Source: JBARCX01 sp049794535
GTDB lineage: Bacteria; Pseudomonadota; Gammaproteobacteria; Xanthomonadales; Rhodanobacteraceae
Assembly (NCBI GenBank): GCA_049794535.1
Contig: JBARCX010000037.1
Coordinates: 1 to 14,685 of the forward strand
Length of the DNA stretch: 14,685 bases
Direction of reading: 5' to 3'
Notes under the pieces: model-generated
What the model saw: only the letters and a program-made list of their open reading frames with translations
Databases searched by the model: none
Told to the model about the DNA's origin: nothing
Shown here: positions 6,023 to 14,474 of the stretch, piece after piece
Layout of the letters: every line of letters starts with the position of its first letter
Position numbering within the stretch: the stretch's first letter is position 1
Translations under genes and position numbers: made by a program

Positions 6023-7270
6023 ATGTTTCGACCGCTCGAGCTTTTTATTGGCCTGCGCTACACCCGTGCCAAGCGGCGCAACCAATTCATCTCTTTCATT
6101 TCCACCGTATCGATCATATGCATCACCGTCAGCGTGATGGCGCTGATCACCGTGATGTCGGTGATGAACGGCTTCGACTACCAGCTGAGCACGCGTATTC
6201 TTGGTGCGGTGTCCGATGCGACGGTGTCGAGCCTCGATGATTCCGGCATCACTGATTGGCAGCGTGCCTTACAGGTCGCGCAAACCAATTCACACGTCAA
6301 GGGTGCGGCGCCCTATGTGGATGTCGAGGCATTTTTCCTTGGGCGTGCTTCCACCGGTGGTATGGCGCGTGGCATTGAACCCAGCCTCGAGCCGCAGGTA
6401 TCCAATTTCAATACACACATGGTTTCCGGTGGCTTCGACACCCTGGCTCCGGGTAGCTGGAACATCGTGCTTGGCAACGAATTGGCCATGCAACTCGGTG
6501 TGTCAGTGGGCGATAGCGTCATCATGCTGACCCCGCAGTTGCGTAGCGGAGGGCCGCTTGGTGCGATGCCTATGCCGCGTCGGTTCCATGTCACCGGCAT
6601 CTTCTCGCTGGGCATGCATGATTACGACGCGAATCTTGCCCTGATCAACATGAGTGATGCTGAGCGGCTCAAAAGTATCACCGGTCCAACAGGTATTCGT
6701 CTGAAGCTGGACGATATGTGGAACGCTCGTCCGGTAGCGAGCGAGCTGGCGGATAAGCTGGATCAGGTCTATCGCGTACAGACGTGGATGGACAGCAATG
6801 CCAATTTCTTCTCTGCGATCTCGATGGAGAAGAAAGTGATGTTCATCATCCTCTCGCTAATCATCCTGGTTGCGGTAATCAATCTGATCTCGATGTTGAT
6901 GATGTTGGTGACCGACAAGCAGGCCGATATCGCGATCCTGCGCACACTGGGTGCTACACCGCGAAGCATCATGGGTATGTTCATGGTGCAGGGCGTGCTG
7001 GTGGGTTTTGTCGGTATCGCTTGTGGCGTGGGTTTCGGCTCGCTGCTGTCGTGGAAGTTGCCAGTCATCGTCAACTGGATCCAGAAGATCTTCCACGTGC
7101 AATTCCTGTCACCGGATGTTTATTACATCAGCGAAGTACCCAGCAGACTGGATTGGCACGACGTGGGCTGGGTGGCATTGATCACCTTTGCTTTCTCGCT
7201 GCTGGCCACCCTTTATCCCGCGTGGCGCGCTTCGCGCACGCAGCCGGCGCAGGCGTTGCGCTATGAGTAA
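6023..7270 (+). CDS. Lipoprotein-releasing ABC transporter permease (LolC/LolE, LolF-like)
   Basis: This is the membrane subunit that extracts outer-membrane lipoproteins from the inner membrane and hands them to LolA. Its 415 residues show the family plan: cytoplasmic start LFIGLRYTRAKRRNQFISFIS, first membrane helix (about 24-46), large periplasmic domain (about 50-270), three C-terminal helices (about 272-296, 318-345 and 382-402) and the terminal signature TLYPAWRASRTQPAQALRYE. A Pro-rich loop, GGPLGAMPMPRRF (residues 177-188), sits where LolC has its LolA-binding hook. Only one permease gene accompanies lolD here, so it may work as a homodimer like the LolF proteins of other gammaproteobacteria; I cannot exclude a second permease elsewhere. 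The ATG at 6023 gives the standard N-terminus; an upstream TTG-start extension is rejected. It overlaps lolD by eight bases. Confidence 0.93.
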   Translation: MFRPLELFIGLRYTRAKRRNQFISFISTVSIICITVSVMALITVMSVMNGFDYQLSTRILGAVSDATVSSLDDSGITDWQRALQVAQTNSHVKGAAPYVDVEAFFLGRASTGGMARGIEPSLEPQVSNFNTHMVSGGFDTLAPGSWNIVLGNELAMQLGVSVGDSVIMLTPQLRSGGPLGAMPMPRRFHVTGIFSLGMHDYDANLALINMSDAERLKSITGPTGIRLKLDDMWNARPVASELADKLDQVYRVQTWMDSNANFFSAISMEKKVMFIILSLIILVAVINLISMLMMLVTDKQADIAILRTLGATPRSIMGMFMVQGVLVGFVGIACGVGFGSLLSWKLPVIVNWIQKIFHVQFLSPDVYYISEVPSRLDWHDVGWVALITFAFSLLATLYPAWRASRTQPAQALRYE

Positions 7271-7973
7271 GCCCATGACGACTGCTTCCGACATTATTTT
7301 ATGCGCCAGCCATATCGCCAAAGTCTATGAAGATGGCGACCTGCGCACCGGTGTGCTGAGCGATGTCAATTTCACCCTCAAGCGGGGCGAGACGTTGGCT
7401 ATCGTGGGTGCCTCCGGCTCAGGCAAGAGCACGCTGCTGCACATCATTGGCGGTCTGGACACGCTCACTCGTGGTGAGGTGGAGGTGGAAGGGCGCACGT
7501 TGTCGAAACTGTCCGATGCCGAGCGTGGTCGGGTACGCAACCGTTCGCTCGGCTTTATCTACCAGTTTCACCACCTATTGCCTGAGTTCACGGCACTGGA
7601 AAACGTGTGCATGCCATTGCTGATTCGTGGCACGGGTATCGCTGAAGCGCAGAAGCAGGCGGCCGCCTTGTTGGAGCGTGTGGGACTGGGTCAGCGCACG
7701 CATCACAAGCCATCGGAGCTTTCCGGTGGCGAACGTCAGCGCTGCGCTGTCGCACGTGCATTGGTCACGAAGCCGGCCTGTGTGCTCGGTGACGAGCCCA
7801 CTGGTAATCTCGATGAAGGCAACGCGGCACAGGTCTACGAGTTGATGCTGGAGCTCAATCGCGAGATCGGTACCAGCTTCATCCTGGTGACCCACGATTC
7901 ACGGTTGGCAGCGAAGATGGATCGCACACTTGAGCTGCATAACGGCGAGTTGCGTGATCGACCGCGTGCCTAA
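7263..7973 (+). CDS. lolD: Lipoprotein-releasing ABC transporter ATP-binding protein LolD
   Basis: LolD is the cytoplasmic ATPase that powers lipoprotein release by the Lol permease. In the 236-residue protein, Walker A is GASGSGKST (49-57), the Q-loop lies in YQFHHLLPEFTALENV (Gln101; this FHHLLPEF form is typical of LolD), the ABC signature is LSGGERQR (153-160), Walker B is CVLGDEPTGNLD (173-184, with Gly where Ala is usual in VLADEP), and the switch His is 211 (LVTHD). The ATG at 7263 overlaps the end of the permease gene; a second in-frame ATG at 7275, with GAG a few bases upstream, would shorten it by four residues and is equally plausible. Overlap with the permease implies translational coupling. 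Confidence 0.96.
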   Translation: MSKPMTTASDIILCASHIAKVYEDGDLRTGVLSDVNFTLKRGETLAIVGASGSGKSTLLHIIGGLDTLTRGEVEVEGRTLSKLSDAERGRVRNRSLGFIYQFHHLLPEFTALENVCMPLLIRGTGIAEAQKQAAALLERVGLGQRTHHKPSELSGGERQRCAVARALVTKPACVLGDEPTGNLDEGNAAQVYELMLELNREIGTSFILVTHDSRLAAKMDRTLELHNGELRDRPRA

Positions 7974-7988
7974 CGCATGGCCTACTTC

Positions 7989-8035
7989 AAGGTGAATTGA
8001 AGCCTGTAGCAGGACTCCTACAGGCTTTTCACCTT
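7989..8035 (+). terminator. Long hairpin, probable terminator after lolD
   Basis: Two nested stems are visible: an inner 10-base-pair stem (AAGCCTGTAG at 8000-8009 with CTACAGGCTT at 8018-8027, eight-base loop) and an outer 7-base-pair stem (AAGGTGA at 7989-7995 with TCACCTT at 8029-8035). The inner stem runs into TTTT (8026-8029), a short T-tract, so termination may be partial. The gene-free gap between lolD and comEC consists mainly of this structure. A REP-like palindrome is an alternative reading. Confidence 0.6.
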
Positions 8036-8079
8036 CGCTGCGCTAGGTTTGACGGATCACGAGGCAATAGGGCGCATGG

Positions 8080-10410
8080 ATGGCGCGAAGAAGTGAATGG
8101 CCAGGGGGCGAGTGGCCTGGAGCGATCGGCGCCGGGCTAGCGTTGCTGGTCGGCGTGTCGGTGGTGCAATGGCTGCCGGTATTGCCTCCACGCTGGAGTA
8201 TGAGCGTGCTGGCCGGGCTCGCCTTGCTATGTGGTTGGTGTTGGCCACGTATGCGTTCGGTCGTGCCGTTGCTACTTGGCTTTGCCTGGGCCGCATGGTG
8301 CGGCAGCGCGGCAATGGACGCCCGTTTGCCGCGCGCGCTGGAAGGCCAGGACTTCACTGTTGTCGGAAGTATCACGGGTTTGCCGCTGGTCCGTTCCGAT
8401 GCCACCAGTTTTCAGTTGCGCGTGGAGCAAGCAACGCTGGCTGGTAACGATGTGCCAATACACGGTCTGCTACGACTATCCTGGTATGGCAAAGCACCGG
8501 CGTTGACGCCGTGCTCGCGCTTGCACCTCACGTTGCGACTACGGCGGCCGCGCGGGTTGATTGATCCCGGTGGCGCCGATAGCGAACGCAGCGCGTTGGA
8601 GCGCGGCATCGTCGCCGTAGGCTATGTGCGCGATAACCCCGCCAATACCCAGCTAGATCAATCCGCATTCTGTTTGGACGGCCTGCGCAATCGCATCGCG
8701 GATGACATCGTTACGCGTGTGGCGGATCCCCACGATGCAGCATTACTGCGCGCATTCACTGTAGGCGACACGCGAGGCCTGAGCCAACAGGATTGGCAGG
8801 TGGCGCGTGCCAACGGCGTATCCCATCTGATTGCGATCTCCGGGTTCCACGTGGGTGTGGCGGCGGTGTTCGGTGTGTGGCTAGCTTGGTTGCTGTACTG
8901 GTTATGGCCGGGCATGGCCTTGCGTTTGCCGAGGCCCCAAGCACAGGCGGCGGCTGCACTGATCGTGGCGCTGGCTTATGGCGCTCTCGCTGGATTCGGC
9001 CTGCCGACCGTACGTACTCTGTTGATGATCGGTGTGGTTGCGCTCATGCGTTGCAGTCGCCGTCATGGCAGTGGTGCACATGCGTTGGCGTTAGCGCTGA
9101 TTGCCATCCTGGTGTTCGATCCGTTGGCGGTACTGGCGGCAGGTTTTTGGTTGTCGTTTGTGGGCGTGGGGTTTCTGTTGCTGTGTCTGGATACGCGCGG
9201 ATCGGGTGTGCGAGCATTCTTGCGTGAGCTGTCATCCGGTCAGTTGGTGATGACGCTGTCGCTGTTGCCACTGACCATGTGGTTCTTCGGTGAGTCATCG
9301 TTGATCGGCGCGCTGTCCAATCTCATTGCCGTGCCGTTTGTCAGTTTCGTGATTGTGCCGTGTGCGCTGTTTGGCATGCTGCTGTTGCTGCTTTGTCCGC
9401 CGTTGGCGACACCGGTGCTGTGGGTAGCGGCACATCTGATGCATGCCCAGTGGTGGCTGCTAGAACGGATCGCGAACTGGCCGGGTGCGCATTGGTATCT
9501 ACCCGAAGTACAGCTGTGGGCGTTGCTGCTGGCGACACTGGGGGCCTTATGGCTGTTTATGCCACGGGGCATACCGTGGCGTGCATTTGGCTTACTGCTA
9601 TTCCTTCCGCTGCTGCGGCCACCAGAGGCCTTGCCAGCTACGGGCGCATTTCAGGCGTGGATGTTGGATGTGGGGCAGGGGCTGTCGGTGGTGGTACGCA
9701 CGCGCGGACATGCGCTGGTGTACGACACCGGTGCGCGCTTTCCATCCGAGTTCGATCTGGGCGAAGCGGTCGTGATCCCTTCGTTGCACGCGTTAGGCAT
9801 CGATGACTTGGATATGCTGATGGTGAGCCATGCCGATAACGATCATGCCGGTGGCGCCGGGGCTGTGGCGGCAGCATTTCCGCAGGCGCGGCGCTATGCC
9901 GGCGAGCCAGAGCGCATGCCCTTGCCGATGGATCCTTGCCTGACTGGGCAAGCATGGCAGTGGGACGGAGTGCGCTTTCGCGTGCTCAATCCGACGACGG
10001 CGCAGCCTGGGGCTAAGGACAATGACCGGTCCTGTGTGCTTCTGGTGGAGGGGGCGGGTGGACGTTTGCTGTTGACGGGCGACATTGGCATGGCGGTCGA
10101 ACCACCCGTGGCAGCTGCGCTGGGTCCCGGTCCGGCGCCGGTGTTGCAGGTGCCGCATCACGGCAGTAGAACCTCCTCGAGCGCGGGCTTTATCGGCGCC
10201 GTGCAACCTGAACTAGCGTTGGTCTCAGCGGGCTGGCGCAATCGCTTTGGACATCCGCGCCCCGAGGTGCTGCAACGCTACGCAGCAGCTGGCGTGCCCG
10301 TGCTGAACACGGCCACCAGCGGTGCGATTGCGGTCGATTTTCCAGCCAATGCCCCGGCACGCGTTACCGCCACCTGGCGGCAGCGCTGGCCACGCTACTG
10401 GCGTGAGTGA
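8080..10410 (+). CDS. comEC: DNA internalization channel ComEC/Rec2
   Basis: ComEC carries single-stranded DNA across the inner membrane during natural transformation. The 776-residue protein has the full three-part plan. N-terminal membrane helices and a DUF4131-type OB-like domain occupy about residues 1-200. The competence membrane domain (about 220-515) contains HLIAISGFHVG (249-259) and GFGLPTVRTLLM (305-316), both typical. A C-terminal metallo-beta-lactamase-like domain (about 525-776) has MLDVGQGLS, the metal motif HADNDH (584-589), TGD (666-668) and HHGSRTSS (693-700); this domain is thought to degrade the non-transported strand. No frameshift or lost motif is seen. ATG codons stand at 8076 and 8080, and only the latter is in frame. 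It sits alone between a hairpin and the exbB promoter region. Confidence 0.95.
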   Translation: MARRSEWPGGEWPGAIGAGLALLVGVSVVQWLPVLPPRWSMSVLAGLALLCGWCWPRMRSVVPLLLGFAWAAWCGSAAMDARLPRALEGQDFTVVGSITGLPLVRSDATSFQLRVEQATLAGNDVPIHGLLRLSWYGKAPALTPCSRLHLTLRLRRPRGLIDPGGADSERSALERGIVAVGYVRDNPANTQLDQSAFCLDGLRNRIADDIVTRVADPHDAALLRAFTVGDTRGLSQQDWQVARANGVSHLIAISGFHVGVAAVFGVWLAWLLYWLWPGMALRLPRPQAQAAAALIVALAYGALAGFGLPTVRTLLMIGVVALMRCSRRHGSGAHALALALIAILVFDPLAVLAAGFWLSFVGVGFLLLCLDTRGSGVRAFLRELSSGQLVMTLSLLPLTMWFFGESSLIGALSNLIAVPFVSFVIVPCALFGMLLLLLCPPLATPVLWVAAHLMHAQWWLLERIANWPGAHWYLPEVQLWALLLATLGALWLFMPRGIPWRAFGLLLFLPLLRPPEALPATGAFQAWMLDVGQGLSVVVRTRGHALVYDTGARFPSEFDLGEAVVIPSLHALGIDDLDMLMVSHADNDHAGGAGAVAAAFPQARRYAGEPERMPLPMDPCLTGQAWQWDGVRFRVLNPTTAQPGAKDNDRSCVLLVEGAGGRLLLTGDIGMAVEPPVAAALGPGPAPVLQVPHHGSRTSSSAGFIGAVQPELALVSAGWRNRFGHPRPEVLQRYAAAGVPVLNTATSGAIAVDFPANAPARVTATWRQRWPRYWRE

Positions 10411-10483
10411 ATCAGCGCCGCTTCACCGTTTCCGAGGGTGGTTGTGCAAGTGCCACGGGGGCCACGGAACGAGTAGATGGGAC

Positions 10484-10492
10484 TGCTATGAT
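10484..10492 (+). promoter_or_regulatory. Extended -10 promoter for exbB operon
   Basis: TGCTATGAT fits the extended -10 pattern TGnTATAAT with one mismatch. It ends 37 bases before the exbB GTG start. No good -35 is present at 16-18 bases upstream, which extended -10 promoters tolerate. Its place in the 119-base gap after comEC makes it the best candidate for driving exbB-exbD-msbA-lpxK. Confidence 0.6.
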
Positions 10493-10529
10493 GCGCCTCT
10501 TCGTAACGCGGTAAACGCGGGAGTCGAGC

Positions 10530-11192
10530 GTGCTGGAAATCCTGATGGCAGGCGGTTGGGCGATGTTGCCCATCCTGATTTGTTCGGCGGTCGCACTGGC
10601 GATCGTGTTGGAGCGTTGCTGGACCCTACGACGCCGTTCGGTACTCCCGCCTGGCCTTGGTCAGGAGGTGCGCGAATGGGCGCGTTCGGACCAACTAGAT
10701 CCCGCACATCTGGAGCGGCTGGCTAACGACTCCCCCCTTGGTGAGCTGCTGGCTTCGGCGCTTGCCGTACGCCATCGTCCGCGTGAGCTGATCAAAGAGC
10801 GTATCGAGGACACCGGTCGCCACGTGGTGCACCGGATGGAGCGCTACCTGAATACACTCGGCACGATTGCGTTGATCGGGCCGCTGCTGGGCTTGTTCGG
10901 CACGGTTATCGGCCTCATTCGCATGTTCATGGAAGTGATGGCAGGCGGCATGGCGGATCCCACCAAGATGGCTGGCGGTATTGGCGAAGCGTTGATCTGT
11001 ACGGCCAGTGGTTTGACCGTGGCGATTCCCGCCTATGTGCTTCATCGCTATTTCCGTTCCAAGGTGGCCGGTTATTGCGTGGAGATGGAGAAGCAGGCCA
11101 CCGTGTTGCTCGACGACCTCACACCAGTAACACCCGTGGCTGCAGCGCGCCCGCGTCGCACACCTACGGCTACCGGCCAGAGCGCAGGCTAA
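10530..11192 (+). CDS. exbB: MotA/TolQ/ExbB proton channel family protein
   Basis: ExbB-type proteins form the pentameric proton channel that, with ExbD, energises an envelope partner. In this 220-residue protein a first membrane helix lies at about 8-28, followed by a cytoplasmic region, then GLFGTVIGLIRMF (121-133) and GIGEALICTASGLTVAIPAYV (150-170), the two conserved channel helices. The tail is short, Pro/Thr-rich and probably disordered. Translation starts at GTG 10530, six bases after GGGAG (10519-10523). The gene is followed six bases later by exbD and then by msbA and lpxK, so it belongs to the lipid A cluster and not to a tonB locus; no tonB is present here. Whether it is a true ExbB or a specialised relative cannot be told from sequence alone. 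Confidence 0.9.
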   Translation: MLEILMAGGWAMLPILICSAVALAIVLERCWTLRRRSVLPPGLGQEVREWARSDQLDPAHLERLANDSPLGELLASALAVRHRPRELIKERIEDTGRHVVHRMERYLNTLGTIALIGPLLGLFGTVIGLIRMFMEVMAGGMADPTKMAGGIGEALICTASGLTVAIPAYVLHRYFRSKVAGYCVEMEKQATVLLDDLTPVTPVAAARPRRTPTATGQSAG

Positions 11193-11198
11193 TCACCT

Positions 11199-11630
11199 AT
11201 GCGTATCGGTAACGACCGTCGCGGTGACGACTTCGAAATCAACGTTATTCCGTTGATCGACGTGCTGCTCACCCTGCTGATGTTCTTCGTGCTCACGACG
11301 ACGTTCGTGGAGCATTCGCGACTGCAGGTAACGCTGCCGCAGGCCAGCGCAGAAGACCGCGACATGCAGGCACCTGCGATCACGGTGATGGTGGATCGTG
11401 ACGGCCACTTTTATGTGGGCAGCGACGAGGTAATGGGCTCAGGAGTCGATCCCCTGAAGCAAGCGATCGTTCGCGTTGCCGGCGATGACCGCACGCAGCA
11501 GGTGACCATTCGCGCCGATGCGATGACCGCCCATCAGAACGTGGTGACAGCGATGGATGCTCTTGGCCAGCTCGGTTATACCAAGCTGTCGATTGCGACG
11601 ACGCCGAGCCAATCGGACAAAGGCCAATGA
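11199..11630 (+). CDS. exbD: ExbD/TolR family biopolymer transporter
   Basis: ExbD is the single-span partner of the ExbB channel, with its C-terminal domain in the periplasm. The 143-residue protein starts with a short polar segment (MRIGNDRRGDDFEINVIPLID) leading into one membrane helix; Asp21 in PLIDVLLTLLMFF is the essential proton-carrying residue of the family. The periplasmic domain (about 45-135) ends with the usual DALGQLGYTKLSIAT motif and a short polar tail. It is separated from exbB by six bases and overlaps msbA by ATGA, so the three are almost certainly co-translated. Context suggests that proton motive force coupling here serves an envelope process connected with lipid A or outer-membrane uptake; the direct partner is unknown. 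Confidence 0.92.
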   Translation: MRIGNDRRGDDFEINVIPLIDVLLTLLMFFVLTTTFVEHSRLQVTLPQASAEDRDMQAPAITVMVDRDGHFYVGSDEVMGSGVDPLKQAIVRVAGDDRTQQVTIRADAMTAHQNVVTAMDALGQLGYTKLSIATTPSQSDKGQ

Positions 11631-13411
11631 GCGGTAAGAAAACCGCGATTTGGGATGCAAAAAACCGCCAGATCTACAAGCGTCTGCTGGGATATACCAA
11701 GCGCTTTTGGGTCGTTGGTGTCATTGCCTTGATCGGCATGGCAGTGGATGGCGGCGGCCTGGCGGCTTTCACCAAACTGCTCCCGCCGATGATCGACGAG
11801 TTGTTTGCAAAGAAAGATCCGTACCTGATTTTCTGGATGCCCATCTGGATCGTCCTGATTTTTCTGGTGCGTGGCTTGGGAACGTTCGCAAGCAGCTATG
11901 GCGTTTCTTACGTCGGCCGTAATGTGGTGCAGTCGATTCAACGCGATGTATTCGCCTCTTACCTGCGCTTGCCGGCAACGTTCTTCGGTACCGAAAATTC
12001 GGGTCACCAGATATCACGCATCACGTATACGAGTGAGCAGGTTGCATCCGCATCCACTGACTCAGTGAAAGTGGTGGTGACCGAAGGCATCACCGTGGTC
12101 GGCATGATGTACGTCATGCTCAGCACTAGCGCTTACCTCACGTTGGCATTGTTCATCATGGTGCCTCTGATCATGCTGATTGCGTCGGTGGTGAGCCGGC
12201 GTTACCGCTCTATCAGTCGGCGCATTCAAAGCATGATGGGCTCGGTAACCGGCACGGTCGAAGAGTCGGTCGAGGCACATCGGGAAATACGCATCTATGG
12301 TGGCCAGCGACATGCCTCATCGCGCTTTGACGAGGTAACGGATCGCACACGCCGCCTCAATCTGAAAGTGTCGGCCACCAATGCCCAGGCGAGTTCGGCA
12401 ATTCAAACAGTCGCGGCACTCGCGCTAGCAGGCATGGTGTTTCTGGCGACCCGGCCCTCTGAGATCGAGAAGATTTCTGCCGGCGTGTTTATCGCAGTGC
12501 TGACTGCGATGGGTGGCATGCTGCCGTCACTCAAACGCCTCGCCAATGTGCAATCCAATATTCAGGGCGGCATGTCCGCTGCTGAAGACTTGTTCGAGAT
12601 CATCGATACGCCACCTGAAGTCGATGTGGGTACCCATGTGCTCAATCGTGCCAAGGGTGATCTGCGCTTTGAAGACGTGCGTCTTGTGTATGCACGCAAT
12701 TCTTTTGAGGCATTACGTGGTGTCAACCTGCATTGCGCGCCGGGTACGGTAACCGCATTGGTGGGGCGCTCTGGCAGCGGCAAGAGCAGTTTGGTTAGCC
12801 TTTTGCCGCGTTTTCATGCGCCTACCGCGGGACATATCTTGCTGGATGGTCAGGACTACGAAAGCTATACGCTGCCGTCTTTGCGCCAGCAGATTGCCTG
12901 GGTAGGGCAGAGCGTTGTGCTGTTCGATGGCACGGTGGCTGAGAACATCGCCTATGGCGAGTTGGTCGGAGCTACGGAGCAAGAGATCGTTGCAGCGGCC
13001 CAAGCAGCCAACGCGATGGAATTTATCGAACGCATGCCACAAGGCATTCATAGCCATATCGGGCAGGGCGGCAACATGCTCTCCGGTGGTCAGCGTCAAC
13101 GTATCGCCATCGCCCGCGCCATTCTGAAAAACGCGCCCATTCTGGTACTGGACGAAGCGACCAGTGCACTCGACACCGAATCCGAGCGTCTGATTCAGCA
13201 GGCTTTGCAGAAGCTGATGCGCAATCGCACCACGCTGGTTATCGCCCACCGCTTGTCCACCGTTGAGGGTGCTGACCAGATTGCGGTGATGGATCAGGGG
13301 CGCATCGTAGAGCGTGGTACGCATGCCGAGCTGATTGCGCTCGGCGGGCATTACGCTGCCTTGCATCGCATGCAGTTCCACGAGCAGCCGACGACCGGCA
13401 CTGCTGACTGA
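11627..13411 (+). CDS. msbA: Lipid A export ABC transporter MsbA
   Basis: MsbA flips core-lipid A from the inner to the outer leaflet of the inner membrane. The 594 residues form a fused half-transporter: six membrane helices (about residues 25-320) with the type IV exporter motif EESVEAHREIRIYGGQ (coupling region, 212-227), then an ATPase domain. That domain has Walker A GRSGSGKSS (380-388), Q-loop Gln428 (WVGQSVVLFDGTV), signature LSGGQRQR (485-492), Walker B ILVLDEATSALD (505-516) and switch His541 (IAHRLST). The length and the direct linkage to lpxK match known msbA genes. The ATG overlaps the exbD stop. A general multidrug exporter is less likely given this neighbourhood. Confidence 0.95.
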   Translation: MSGKKTAIWDAKNRQIYKRLLGYTKRFWVVGVIALIGMAVDGGGLAAFTKLLPPMIDELFAKKDPYLIFWMPIWIVLIFLVRGLGTFASSYGVSYVGRNVVQSIQRDVFASYLRLPATFFGTENSGHQISRITYTSEQVASASTDSVKVVVTEGITVVGMMYVMLSTSAYLTLALFIMVPLIMLIASVVSRRYRSISRRIQSMMGSVTGTVEESVEAHREIRIYGGQRHASSRFDEVTDRTRRLNLKVSATNAQASSAIQTVAALALAGMVFLATRPSEIEKISAGVFIAVLTAMGGMLPSLKRLANVQSNIQGGMSAAEDLFEIIDTPPEVDVGTHVLNRAKGDLRFEDVRLVYARNSFEALRGVNLHCAPGTVTALVGRSGSGKSSLVSLLPRFHAPTAGHILLDGQDYESYTLPSLRQQIAWVGQSVVLFDGTVAENIAYGELVGATEQEIVAAAQAANAMEFIERMPQGIHSHIGQGGNMLSGGQRQRIAIARAILKNAPILVLDEATSALDTESERLIQQALQKLMRNRTTLVIAHRLSTVEGADQIAVMDQGRIVERGTHAELIALGGHYAALHRMQFHEQPTTGTAD

Positions 13412-13415
13412 GCAC

Positions 13416-14402
13416 ATGGCGATGACCCTGGCCGACACGCTCGTGGCAGGCTGGTACGGAGCAGGCCGTTCGCCGTGGTGGACCTGGCCGTTGGCGGTGC
13501 TTTATGGCGCGATCGTGCGTATTCGATGCGCTCTGTATCGGCTTGGCTGGCTGCGTAGCGAAAAGCTGCCGGTACCCGTGATCGTGGTCGGCAATATCAC
13601 CGCGGGTGGCACGGGCAAGACACCGCTCACCCTGGCTTTAGTGGATGCGCTACGCGCACGAGGTTGCAAGCCTGGTGTCGTCAGTCGCGGCTATGGCGGC
13701 AGCATGCGTGATCCTGTTTTGCTGGGCGATGCACCTGACCCGGCACAGGTAGGTGACGAACCCTGCCTGATTCGCACCAGTGGCGCAGCCGTGGCCGTCG
13801 GGCGTGATCGGCCGGCTGCAGCACGGCTATTGCTTGATGCTGGCTGCGATGTACTGATCGCTGACGATGGTCTGCAACATTACCGCCTTGCTCGCGATGT
13901 AGAGATCTGCGTGATCGATGGCGCACGCCGTTTCGGTAACGGCCATCTACTGCCCGCTGGTCCGTTGCGCGAGCCATTGGCCAGGTTGAATCAGGTCGAT
14001 TTCAGAGTTAGTAACGGTGACGTCGCCATGTCGGGAGAGATTCCGATGCAGCTGGCTGGCGGCGTTGCGCGTGCATTGTTGGATGACCGTGAGCGGGATC
14101 TAGCTATTTTCGCCGGCAAGCGAGCGCACGCGGTGGCAGCTATCGGCAATCCGCAGCGCTTTTTCGACAGTCTGCGCGCGCTCGGGATCGAGCTGATTGA
14201 GCATCCGTTTCCCGACCATTACGCGTTTGCACCCACGGATTTGCGCTTCGATGACGGCCTGCCTGTGCTGATGACGAGCAAGGACGCGATCAAATGCAGT
14301 GGTTTCGTACAGCCGAACTGGTGGAGCGTGCCGGTGCATGCGGTGTTGCCGGAATCGTTCTTCGATGCGGTGTATGAACGCATCGGCGGCGACGCCCGGT
14401 AG
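13416..14402 (+). CDS. lpxK: Tetraacyldisaccharide 4'-kinase LpxK
   Basis: LpxK phosphorylates the 4' position of the lipid A disaccharide at the inner face of the inner membrane, giving lipid IVA. The protein has 328 residues, the same length as E. coli LpxK. It has an N-terminal membrane-associated helix (about residues 22-44), the P-loop VGNITAGGTGKTP (58-70), the SRGYGG motif (90-95) and the catalytic DDGLQHYRLARDVEI segment (150-164). The C-terminal part contains FPDHYAF and LMTSKDAIKC, as in other LpxK proteins. The start is the ATG at 13416, four bases after the msbA stop; a second in-frame ATG is at 13422. It completes the exbB-exbD-msbA-lpxK operon. Confidence 0.96.
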   Translation: MAMTLADTLVAGWYGAGRSPWWTWPLAVLYGAIVRIRCALYRLGWLRSEKLPVPVIVVGNITAGGTGKTPLTLALVDALRARGCKPGVVSRGYGGSMRDPVLLGDAPDPAQVGDEPCLIRTSGAAVAVGRDRPAAARLLLDAGCDVLIADDGLQHYRLARDVEICVIDGARRFGNGHLLPAGPLREPLARLNQVDFRVSNGDVAMSGEIPMQLAGGVARALLDDRERDLAIFAGKRAHAVAAIGNPQRFFDSLRALGIELIEHPFPDHYAFAPTDLRFDDGLPVLMTSKDAIKCSGFVQPNWWSVPVHAVLPESFFDAVYERIGGDAR

Positions 14403-14403
14403 T

Positions 14404-14426
14404 CGCCGCAGCTATCATGTGCGGCG
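14404..14426 (+). repeat. Hairpin after lpxK with a TATCAT element in the loop
   Basis: CGCCGCA (14404-14410) pairs perfectly with TGCGGCG (14420-14426) across a nine-base loop. No T-run follows, so it is not a standard terminator. The loop holds TATCAT (14413-14418), which resembles a -10 hexamer lying 57 bases before the next start codon; there is no clear -35. It may be a promoter, a weak RNA structure, or both. Confidence 0.4.
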
Positions 14427-14474
14427 TTCCCGGCGCATTAGCCGATTGTTTTATCGTTTCCGAGTGGAGTTCCC

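Noticed and set aside
9360..9806. 148-codon plus-strand frame inside comEC
   Set aside because: It lies fully within comEC in another frame, has a Gly/Ala/Cys/Arg-skewed composition typical of shadow frames, and resembles no known protein.
12713..13438. 241-codon minus-strand frame opposite msbA
   Set aside because: It is antisense to the conserved MsbA ATPase domain and has no recognisable domain; long antisense frames are common in GC-rich genes.
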